NCBI GenBank assembly: GCA_028673005.1
Contig: CM054116.1
Coordinates: forward strand, 100,108,207-100,172,206
Origin: Tanypteryx hageni
Taxonomy: Eukaryota > Arthropoda > Insecta > Odonata > Petaluridae
Direction of reading: 5' to 3'
DNA length: 64,000 bases
In this document: one piece after another, positions 11,990-21,176 of the stretch
How positions within the stretch are numbered: the first letter of the stretch is position 1
Layout: each line of letters starts with the position of its first letter
Made by a program: the position numbers and the translations under genes
The notes under the pieces: generated by a model
What the model was told of the DNA's origin: nothing
What the model saw: the letters and a program-made list of their open reading frames with translations, nothing else
Databases searched by the model: none

Positions 11990-13400
11990 TCTATTCTGCG
12001 TTGAGCAGAATGGAGTCTGGGTGTGGAAGACCCGGGATTCCCAATCAGAACAGAATTTTTCTTCTGCCTTCCAGAATTTCTTCCAGTTCAGCATATACCT
12101 GCAGGCATAGAATTTACATTTTTTAAATCTCCTATGTGTATAACTGGCCATCTCACCTTTGGGATGTAATTAGGATTTCTTTGGGTCCTCATGGAGGATG
12201 CCTGTTGGGAGCGGGGCCGACATGATATCTTTGGGGGCCCTATGCAAGTACGATTTTGGGGGTCCCCTTCTTTTCTAAAAGGTGTTCCAACCATGGCCGT
12301 CACGTGACCTGGACTTGTGAGATGGCGGCGACAGGCAGCACTATATTTAGAATCGGAACTCACTATTCCATATGAATTTGTTGATGTTCATTTCTGTGAA
12401 ATGAAAGTTTCTTTACAAATGCCTCAGGTGGTGAATTTTTGGCCTACGGTCCTTGTTCCAACTTTTAATATTATGTGACTTGAAGCTACTGAAAGAGCTC
12501 TGGAAAACATTAAATTAACTAGTGTAATTGCCCGACAAAATAATGATAGTGTTTGAATCATGTCTATTTGCAGTAGTATTACTTTGGTAAAACCTGTCAT
12601 TAACGGAAGACAGAGATAATAAATTGGCACGAAATATGGAGCTAATAGAACTCGATTCGTCTTATGACACTTATTTTACGAAAGAAATCAATCTGATAAA
12701 TACTTGCTAGCTATATGCTGAATGTGCAAAGAAGTAGCAGAATATTATCAATATTTCTTTGATGAAAGGCCAAGCAAAGCTGAGGGCAAGGAAAATTTTA
12801 ACCCTCTTGTCATTCAAAACGTCTCAGAACGTCCGAATCAGAATCTTCCCCTGCCGCTCAATACATTTCAGAACGTCTGAAGTTGGACGCTTCCAGTTTT
12901 TTTCCTGTGACACATCACTTGACAAAATTCAGCCGTCGAAAAATGTCAAAATTGACATCGAGTAATTGCTACCTCTCTTAACAGCAGAGAATTTAGTTTG
13001 TGGCCATCAGATACTGATTTTGGTATTCACATCTGACCCCTTAACGCAGCACACTTATCTGTATCGATGTGTATAAATATACTGTACCAGTTATCGTCGA
13101 TGATAAGTTATGGTCAAAGGAAAATTTGGGGCCCCCTCTTTTGGGAGGCCCTATGCATAGCATACCTGCATTCCCATCATGCCGATCCTGATTGAGAGAA
13201 ATTGATACTAGCATGACTGGTCTAACCTCATTGTGAGTGGAATAGCCCATTCTAAGGCAGGATGATTAGTCTGCCTTGGGAGTTCAGTGGTAGAATATCC
13301 ACCCAGCAAGTGGAATACCCAGTTTTGATTTATGGTCAAGACAATTTTTTTCCTGCTTTCCATAAGTTTCTTCTAGATACTATATAGCAGTATTTTTCTA
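11990..13400. repeat. SINE-rich repeat cluster
   Basis: Fragments related to the tRNA-derived SINE at 14.1-14.5 kb occur at about 12005-12170 (gacccgggattcccaatcag then cagaattttt) and 13269-13400 (gggagttcagtggtagaatatccacccagc). Gggccctatgca words at about 12235 and 13135 are a shared internal segment. No gene is present. Confidence 0.55.
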
Positions 13401-13859
13401 CCTTTTTGAGTGGTGGAACACTTTGGAATGGAGAAAAAATTGGCAGAATATATATTTACTATGGCTGTGAGAATGTGCATGTGTACTGCAGGAGGTTAGA
13501 AGTTTTAACCTTCAACTTTCTGCTTCCCCGATAGATGGACTTATGGTGTGAGAGCAAAATAAAAATACTTTTAATTTTTAAATTCATTAAGAAATCTAAA
13601 TTTATAGAAAAATTATTTTCTGTGGAATATTTTGTGGGACACTTAAATTCCAGTGGAAGACCAGTGTTCCATGGAACACCAGTTGAGAAAAACTGCTAAA
13701 GAGTCACTGAATTAACAAGACAAAAAAATAAAAAAGTTAAGAGATCATGAGGATTGTGTAACTAGTACTGCTCCAAGGAGTTTCCTTTGTGACTTGTGAG
13801 CCTATATTAGAAAAGACATAAAAAACAGCATATGAATAGGTCAGAGAGAAAAAAATTCT

Positions 13860-14977
13860 CAAACTGTATTATGCAAAAAGGCATTTGCATGAAAATTCAA
13901 TGTAAACCTCAGGTGAAGACAGTAGTATATGAAGTACAAGCCTGGTTTGAAAATCTGAAAAAGAGAGACAGCCTTAATGTGAAGTGATGCATTGAAGACC
14001 ACAATGGAAGCACAGAATTTACCTAAAAAGCTGTCAAAGAGCATTGAGGTGATGGATAGTGGTCAGAAAATGTCATCGATGTAGATGTGACTGGCTTGCT
14101 CTGGAAGAGGATTTGGGAATAATTTTGAAACAAAAAAATTCTGCTATGACTGCCTGGGAAGTGAAAGACCTAGGTTCGATTCCCAGTCAGCAGAATTTTT
14201 CCTGATTCCTGCATAGGATTTTTAGATCACATCATTCTATCAATTTCTTGCTAGGCAATCTCACCATTTGAGACAGAGGGGTTTTCTTCAACGTATCTCT
14301 TAGAGGATGTCCATTGGGGTTGGTTGATACTAGCTTGGTTAGCCCGGACCAACTAAGAAAAACACCCACGTTCAGGAACGGGAAAAATAATCTGCTATGA
14401 TTGTTCAATGGTAGAATATCCACCCAGCAATTGGAAGACCAAGGTTCGATTCCCGGTCATAGCAGAATTTTTCCATTTCAAAATTATTCCCAAATTTACA
14501 GCTTATGCCTATCTGCATAGGATCTTTAGATCACATCATTCCATCAATTTCTGGAAGAGGATACCAAAGAAGAAAAATGAACTCCGTGGTTTAAAGTAGC
14601 AAAGGGCAAGTTTATCATTCTTCTATATGGAAATACATCAGAATATATGGTGATACCCAGCTGGTATACCAGATATTGGACCCTAGTGCATTGAAGGGTA
14701 AGAACAAACATTACTTCCCTTTATTTTGAAGGGCAAAAAGGAGGGCATACATCAGAACTGATTTGTCAATGAATTGGAAGTGCACCTAAATCACTAGATT
14801 TCAAAGTCTTCCACATCATTGGTAATTCACCGGGTCACCCTGAGAGCACCCAGTTTGTGCATCCTAATGTGGAGGTTCTTTTTCTCCATTCCAATACAAC
14901 TTCCATCCTGCAATGTTTGGAACAAGGTGTGATAGCAACATTTATAAATTGGTACACCAGATGCACTTTGTCTATCT
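13860..14977 (+). pseudogene. Tigger/pogo (DDE_1) transposase remnant, split by SINEs
   Basis: The upstream part encodes QAWFENLKKRDSLNVK and IDVDVTGLLWKRI. The downstream part encodes KRIPKKKNELRGLK, NTSEYMVIPSWY, LDFKVFHIIGNSPGHPES and SNTTSILQCLEQGVIATF. This matches Tigger-type transposases (VDETGLFWKRMP, LLLIDNAPSHP, PNTTSLLQPMDQGVIATFK). Several in-frame stops are present. The middle catalytic Asp is Gly (IIGNSPGH), so it is dead. The coding sequence is interrupted by a SINE block with a 12-bp target duplication. Confidence 0.85.
14113..14550. mobile_element. tRNA-derived SINE block inserted in the Tigger remnant
   Basis: Two tRNA-like heads (14141-14200 and 14393-14465) have box A tggtagaat and box B ggttcgattccc. 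Each is followed by cagaattttt and a shared body ending catcattc.atcaattt. The insertion is flanked by ctggaagaggat at 14101-14112 and 14551-14562. The second head keeps a 7-bp acceptor pairing (gctatga/tcatagc) and resembles tRNA-Gly outside the anticodon. Confidence 0.75.
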
Positions 14978-15066
14978 AACAGAAAATAATTCAAAAGTTC
15001 ATTAATTGAAATGGTATGTTACAAAGTTTTGTCTGAAAAAAAAAGAATTTTTAAACTGTATTTTTA

Positions 15067-15268
15067 AATCATTTGTGAGAAAACTCCTTCAGCCTTAAAA
15101 GTTTATTATAAACCCGATGCATTTTGCCCACTAAGTGGGCATCTTCATGGCCGAACTTTCAGTCACTGTCGAGAGAAGTTCGCCCTTGAGGATGCCCACT
15201 TAGTGGGCGAAATGCATCAGGTTTATAATAAACTTTTATGGCTGAAGGAGTTTTCCCACCAATGATAA
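15067..15268. repeat. Long imperfect palindrome (foldback MITE)
   Basis: Arms of about 95-100 bp are almost reverse complements. The left contains aaactccttcagcc, gtttattataaacc, gatgcattttgcccacta and agtgggcatcttcatgg. The right contains gatgcccacttagtgggcg, aaatgcatcaggtttat and ggctgaaggagttttc. There is no coding capacity. It shares the catcttcat/gatg core style of the 8571-8694 element. Confidence 0.8.
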
Positions 15269-15299
15269 ATCGAGCCATGAGTGAATCAAGCCATCAACC

Positions 15300-15600
15300 T
15301 TTGTATTTTTAAAATTAAAATTAATTGAATTTTGGATCACAAGTTTGCAGTGAAAATTTTTGGTAGATACAATTATTTATCTTATTTTCATTTATTTAAA
15401 AAAACATTGATTAAACACGTAGTCATACTTCCCACAGTTCTATGACAACTCGTTGGGCATTGATTTGTCACATGTCAATACACCACACAACAAACTCATC
15501 ATGTCTCAATTCATCTCTCAACAAATTTGTTGTGAGACAAGTTGGAAAGCGAGATACCATGACTGGTGAATGGCAGGGATAAACACTTTTCCACAAAATA
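15300..15600 (-). repeat. Dispersed repeat, inverted relative to 51761-52330
   Basis: Read in reverse complement it matches 51880-52300: agttctatgacaac vs gttgttgtagaact, ctcaattcat.gctcaacaaatt, gatacaattattta/taattgtatct and the atgactggtg.atggcaggg core. Non-coding. Confidence 0.55.
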
Positions 15601-15612
15601 TTTTTCTTTATA

Positions 15613-16860
15613 CGAGGCGCATCCAGAAAGTAAGTACCGATCGCGCATACCAGCTGCACAGGTGATGGGAGTGGGGGTATGCCGGCGCAGTGATGTCTAA
15701 CGAGTCAAGAAGGAAATGTTGGACACCCTGTCAGTTCTCGTTCTTTATTTATAAGTTTGCCATCTTGTCTTAAAATGAGTCAAACAATCAAAAATCCCGC
15801 CGGTTGTTAGATACGGTCAGTGATCAAATTTTTGAATGCCAAAAACGTTCGCCCGGCTAAAGTTTATCCGCAAGTTTGTGAAGTTTATGGAGAAAATGCA
15901 ATGAGTGAGGGAATGGTGAGAAGATGGTGTAAGCTGTTCAATGAAGGGAGGATGAATGTGCACGATGAAGATCGAAGTGGCCGCCCGTCATTAGTCTGCC
16001 GATCTGCTTGACCAGGTGAATGAGAAAATATGAGCAAACGGAAGATTCACCATTTCTGAGTTGACTACACATTTCCTGCAAATTTCTCATTCTTTACTGC
16101 ACGAAATCGTCATGGAACACTTGCAGTATCGCAAATTGTGTTCAAGATAGGTGCTGAAAATGCTTACAGATGTTCACAAAACAAAGTGCATGGCAGCAGC
16201 ACTGAACTTTTTGGATCAGTATCACAATGAAGGTGACAAGTTTTTGGACCACATTGTGACAGGAGATGAAACTTGAATTGCCCATGTGACACCAGAGAGT
16301 AAGCAGCAGACAATGCAATGGTGGCATAGTGGATCTCCAAAGACAAAAAAATTCAAGCAGATGCTTTCCGCCAGGAAGATCATGTGTACCATGTTTTAGG
16401 ACAGAAGTGGTGTTTTGCTCATTGATTTCATTCCTTAAGGAACAACCATAAACGCAGATGTTTACTGTAAGACTCTAAAGAAGTTACGGTGGGCAATTCA
16501 AAACAAAAGACGAGGCCTACTCAGCTCTGGATTTGTATTGGTTCACAACAATGCACGATCGCACACTGCTGCTTGAACATGCCAACTGCTCGAACAATTC
16601 CAGAGGGAAGTCTTCGAACACCCACCCTACAGCCCCGACCTTGCACCCAGTGATTTCCATCTTTTTCTTCACTTGAAGAGATTTTTAGCGGCAGAGCGAT
16701 GATGAGGTGAAGACAGCCTGCACGGCTGAGTCAAAACATTGGTGACAGACTTCATCGACAAGGGGATACAAAAACTTGTGTCCCGATACGACAAATGTCT
16801 CAATTCAGGGGGGCGATTATGTTGAGAAGTAGCTTAAGGTATGTGTAAACTTGTGACAAT
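15613..16860 (+). mobile_element. Mariner element (3' end lost)
   Basis: The left end cgaggcgcatccagaaagta follows a TA at 15611-15612 and is the terminal repeat. A matching right end is absent: after aataaagaaat the sequence turns into poly-T and then an unrelated hairpin. The element is therefore 3'-truncated or its end was replaced. Confidence 0.75.
15776..16836 (+). pseudogene. Mariner transposase pseudogene
   Basis: From MSQTIKNP the frame (with breaks) gives IKFLNAKNVRPAKVYPQV, MVRRWCKLFNEGRMNVHDED, RSGRPSL, then ITGDET, KKLRWAIQNKRRGLL, VLVHNNARSHTAA, YSPDLAPSDFHLF and LHLKRFLA. This is a D,D34D mariner transposase. Stops are present (for example GDET*), and the second catalytic Asp of HDNARPH is Asn (HNNARSH). 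It cannot be active. Confidence 0.9.
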
Positions 16861-16905
16861 AAAGAAATATTTTTTTTTTCATTTTTTTTTCATTTACACA
16901 CACAC

Positions 16906-17057
16906 TGTGGAGATATCTTAAAAAGGCAGGTTGAGTGAGATGGGGTTGGAAGGGAGAAATAGCAGGTAACGTTATATATATATATATATATATACACCTG
17001 TTATTTCTCCCTTCCAACCCCATCTCACTCAACCTGCCTTTTTAAGATATCTCCACA
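16906..17057. repeat. Near-perfect 62-bp inverted repeat with TA-repeat loop
   Basis: The left arm 16906-16967 and right arm 16996-17057 are reverse complements with one mismatch (G opposite T). The 28-bp centre is mostly (TA)n at 16974-16994, itself self-complementary. It sits just after the truncated mariner. It could be a foldback element or a local inversion-duplication. Confidence 0.9.
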
Positions 17058-17550
17058 TTCCTAGTTTTCACCATTCCATCTCGCAATCTCTTTCACAACT
17101 CATGATCTTATAACACCCTCACAACTAAAAATCTTACCATAGATATTTTGACATTTACATCTAGTTCCAGGGTCTCTCTGTCCGGATCCTAGTTTGTTTT
17201 AATTTTGTTGACCCACACATCCTTGTTTTCTATTGTCATTATTTTTATTACTATATGATATGGTTTATAGCTACTGCATTTTTTGGGCTATAGGATGCAC
17301 TTTTTTCCAGAAAAATGACTCCCAAAATCAGCTTGTCTTATAGTCTGAAGGTATTATTACTATATTTAGTAGTGACAATGACGAACCCACTCATCTCAAA
17401 AATCGAATAATTTGGCGGTCATTTGATGCAAAATCATTAAAATATATATTATTAATAATAAATATTAGGGGCCTGTTGCAGTACTTCCTGCAAACATCTA
17501 GAGAGCCTTGCGTGAAGTGACCCAATGCGATAGTTCCTATGACAAAAAAT
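17058..17550. other. No gene; fragment of an ACCGTATT-type DNA element
   Basis: At about 17276-17352 the words ttttttgggctataggatgcac and cttgtcttatagtctgaagg form an inverted pair, like the widespread cggactataaggcgcac MITE family. The remaining sequence is unremarkable. Confidence 0.45.
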
Positions 17551-17609
17551 TTATACAAAGAGAGTTATTAGTTGAACCACTTTTATTGCCCCTCTTACAA
17601 TAATTATAC

Positions 17610-17735
17610 AGCTCACGCCATTCATGCCTTTTCGGGAGATGACTTCCCACTTAAAACCTGCAAGAGTTTGCGCAGAGTATTCAGGCGAAAGATTTGTCGA
17701 AATCAAGCCAACCGTTCTTGATTTATTTGCATTTA
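17610..17735 (+). repeat. Duplicated unknown sequence with coding-like pattern, copy 1
   Basis: It encodes VCAEYSGERFVEIKPTVLDL FAFI. Upstream, in another frame, it encodes AFSGDDFPLKTCK, so this copy seems to carry a small deletion of about 8 nt causing a frameshift. It pairs with copy 2 at 18115-18255. I do not recognise the protein. Confidence 0.5.
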
Positions 17736-18114
17736 TACTGGGAGGTGACGTCACTCAAGACAATCTGATTTTGTCCTTCACGTGTTTTATTGCAAGCTTA
17801 GTGCAAATGCACTTGAAGCCCAAGGCTAACAATGCAAAAATCCAAGATGAGCAATGCTACCCTAGCAACCTCCTTTTTGAAATGTCGAAAAACAGGAGAA
17901 AATCAAAAATAAACTTAAAATATGAGCAAACAGGATTTAAACAACAGTAGCGGTGGTAAGAATAAGATCTTCATTTCTTTCTGCATTAAATGGTATAAAT
18001 CTCGAGTCCAAGTCCTGATCATAAGATATTTTAAAATGTTAAAGAATAAAGGTCTACACATATTCTAGCCGATTACGTGTTCATCAAATGCAAAAACGAA
18101 AACCATCCTGGTAT

Positions 18115-18255
18115 CAAACCCATGCCTTTCCGGGGGACGACTACCCACTTAAAATCTGTAAACATGTAGGAGTTTGTGCCAAATATTCAGGCAAAAGATA
18201 TGTAGAAATTGAGCCGACCGTTCCGGGTTTATTTGCGTTCATGCCGGAAGGCTTC
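18115..18255 (+). repeat. Duplicated unknown sequence with coding-like pattern, copy 2
   Basis: It encodes HAFPGDDYPLKICKHVG, then VCAKYSGKRYVEIEPTVPGL FAFMPEG in one frame. Against copy 1, many differences fall at third codon positions and are synonymous, suggesting descent from a real coding sequence. Family unknown. Confidence 0.5.
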
Positions 18256-20177
18256 AGATGCAGGCAGGGACGCAGAGATACAGCGGTTATAATATATTAG
18301 ATATAATAAACATGCAACATGAATTCCAATGACACATTTTCATTGTTGCACTTTATCACTGTCTGTTCACAATAATTATGATTTTGGTGCATTTGCAATG
18401 TTTGTTGCAATGTTTAACTAAAGTCTGTTGAATAGCACAATTAATACCATGGAACATTCAAATAGATGTCATAAAATTTTATACAATATCTAGGATAAAT
18501 ACTGTTACGTATATTGAGATCGTGATGGCTACAAGAGTAAAAGATATGCCTACACTAATAGTATAAGCTTCAGGTGATTCAGTATGCAAAAATGCATGGA
18601 AACTGAGCAGCAGAATGTCATTTCGGTCCATGTCCCACAGAGAAAAATGATCCATGAATGAAGAAAACAGGAAGAATAACTGAAGATGAAAGTAAAAGAA
18701 AAAAAAGCCTTTGTAAGCTTGGCTCTAAATGGCCACAACTAGAAGAGGAATTGAAAAAAATGGACAGTAGAACAGAAGAAGTTACGTATTCCTCTATCAA
18801 TCAAAATGGTCATGTACTAGACAAAAAGAGTTGCATAAGGAAAAGAAACTAGGCCAGGGCAGTGGCTCGGGACCCAGACCCTTGGAGTGGCCTGGTCTGC
18901 TACCTACTTGATAGTCTATAATTAGTAGCTAATTAAATAGTCTTGAAAATCATTACACATATCATTTACATTTATCCGGCACAGTGGCATCCAGAAATAG
19001 AAAGTGCCCATACCGTATTTTCAGATATCATCAGCCAGGGTCACGGCACTGACATGGACAGTATTGTTGCCGTCAGACTGGCAATGTGTGTGGCATCCGC
19101 CAATGGCAATACAGTCACTGTTCAGATATGACACAGCTGATGTGCGGACGGGTAAATACTTGTGTTGGCGAGAGCATGTACGGCACTGGTACCACACGGG
19201 CCATTATTTGCCTTCATTGGTTTTATCCAATTCAATCATATGTAGCCATGAAGAAACATTATTTCATGGTTAAACATTAATTTTAATTCTTAGGAAGCTT
19301 TTATACCAAGGTGACTCGTGATGGTGATTTGATTTTGATATGACAATTGAACATTCAATCCCAAGTGATTCAATTTTGACATGATGCGATATTTGATTTG
19401 CACCAGTTTGAAAGATGTGTTGATGATTTGATAGAAATGGGCCGGTTGCTAAGAAAAGATCAACAAAGTTCAGGTAATCAAAAACATTTTCAGAAATACG
19501 TTAACAACTATGTATTGTCAAAACATAAATCTTTCATTTTAATGCTCTGTGACTCTTAGTTCAATCATAAAATATACATAAATATGTATCATTTGAACTC
19601 AGAGATGCTGTGTCAACTTGGTATGAGGGGTTACATTTAAAAGCATGTGCCATCGGAAAACAACTAAAGTTGCCCTCACATCAAAATTATATCACCATCA
19701 CCAATCACCTTGGTATAAAACCCCCCTTAGAGTACCAGCATCTATTAAATTGACTCTCCAAATATCTGTTAAAAATCTGAACGGAAAGAAATCAATACAA
19801 AAAGTTAAACAGTCCATAGTCATCAAAATAAGTACAGTTGGACACTTGAGGTGGTCTGCTAAACTTTCTTGCCCCAGGGCCCATTGCTTAGTTGTTCCGC
19901 CACTGATGTGCAATACATTTATTAGGAATTAAAATGTCAACTCTCACTTTTAATTAAATTCATCACGCAGTATTAAGTATACATGGATGATTTGCACTGC
20001 ATGGCATCAGCAAACTGTACAAACTTTGGATTATAGCTGCTTATTGCTAGCCGCATACAATCGTTCAAGTGATTCAAGTGGAATGAAGCTCGGATTTTAT
20101 TATTTTCATGCTGGATAATGCTGACTCGCAAAGATACGTGGAACCAAAAAATCCTGTCATATACATAGCCTTACTTT
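18256..20177. other. No host gene; possible CENPB/Tigger fragment
   Basis: At about 18658-18850 a plus frame reads ITEDESKRKKSLCKLGSKWP, QLEEELKKMDSRTEEVTYSS. KWPQLEEELKK loosely resembles the CENPB helix-turn-helix of Tigger/pogo transposases, but this is weak. A slightly GC-richer open stretch at about 18960-19130 is not recognised. Confidence 0.3.
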
Positions 20178-20500
20178 TAAGGCTGGTTCACACTAGAGGG
20201 ATGGTCGAAGTACGGTCGCAGTTGGGACATTTTAGACCAAATATAAAAGTCCTATTTTCCTTGGGGATACTATAGAGAAGGGCCAAGTGCATTCACACTT
20301 GTAGGGGAGGAGGCAGTTAGGCCTCAGTACGAACCCCTTGGGCCACTTGAAGAGGTAACTTTTGTCCAAAACCCCTTCGAGTCCTAGCCTTTTCAGTTAC
20401 TATTGATAATCCTCGGTGACAACCGAAGCAAGCTTGAATCTTTCTGCTAGTTAGGGGCATCCATAAACTACGTCACACTGTAGGTGGGGGCCAGAATGCT
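20178..20500. mobile_element. DNA-transposon terminal fragment (ggctggttcacac family)
   Basis: It starts ttaaggctggttcacactag agggatggtcg. A related end, inverted, is at 52990-53040 (gaccgtccttctagtctgaaccagcc). At about 20455-20480 ggggcatccataaactacgtcac is another well-known transposon-end-like word. The ends are not paired here, so the superfamily is left open. Confidence 0.4.
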
Positions 20501-20502
20501 GT

Positions 20503-20763
20503 TCCTGAGTTGTAACAGAGGAACATTATAAACTACATGTAGGTTTTCATGTAGAGTGGTTGTAATTATTGTCCTATTTTAACCAAAATTAAAATTGGTT
20601 GACAAATTTTACTAAAACTCCCAAATACCAAATTTCATCAAAATACATTCAGCGATTCCCAAGTTTTAACATGCGGACGGATGGATGGATGGACAGACAG
20701 ATGAACAAACAGATGAAAACGACCTCCCCTATATACGTTCACTTCATGCAAAGAATGCAAAAA
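20503..20763 (-). repeat. Tandem-monomer repeat (family TM), truncated copy
   Basis: It is inverted relative to copy 1. It has one monomer (tgtaattattgtcctatttt, aaatttcatcaaaatac, agcgattcccaagttttaac) and the head (acctcccctatatacgttcacttcatgcaaagaatgc). The cggacgg head is expanded into ggatggatggatggacagac. Confidence 0.7.
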
Positions 20764-21028
20764 AAGGAACTTTCCTCTCTCTATACATCTTTTAATTGTT
20801 TCAATGAACCTTTATATTTAAAGAATTTTTACTGACCAGCATTATTCAGATCATTGCATAATCATGCATAGTAAATAACATTTTATCAATAAGGTGATTC
20901 AGAAAAATCTTATATGAGATAGTTTTCTCAACCCACTAAATTAATATATTGAAATGTTTAACCTTTAAATTGAAATAACAGAAGTAAATAACAACATTAA
21001 AGCCTTTTATAAATACATTCTATTTAAG

Positions 21029-21176
21029 GTTGGATGTACAGCAAGCTCACCGAAATGCCAGCTATTATCAGTGCTGTTCAGGTTTCTGTATTGACTTGCT
21101 TGAGAAATTTTCTGAGGAGCTTGGCTTTACATATGAGCTGGTTCGAGTTGAAGATGGCAAATGGGGAACACTGGAG
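21029..21176 (+). CDS. Nmdar2: Nmdar2 exon, S1 ligand-binding segment
   Basis: The exon follows acceptor ...tatttaag and ends at donor gtaaga. It begins with the third base of a codon, then encodes [19 protein letters not shown] and ends [10 protein letters not shown] in phase 0. The [23 protein letters not shown] stretch is diagnostic of NMDA receptor S1. Because it starts inside a codon, at least one more coding exon must lie upstream; none was recognised in 1-21028. Confidence 0.9.

Noticed and set aside
14391..14465. Functional tRNA gene
   Set aside because: The acceptor pairs, but the T-stem and anticodon stem have mismatches, position 33 is C, and the sequence is the head of a multi-copy SINE.
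1..21028. Upstream Nmdar2 exons encoding the amino-terminal domain
   Set aside because: Searched by eye for iGluR motifs and in-frame GT-AG exons; none found, so not annotated.
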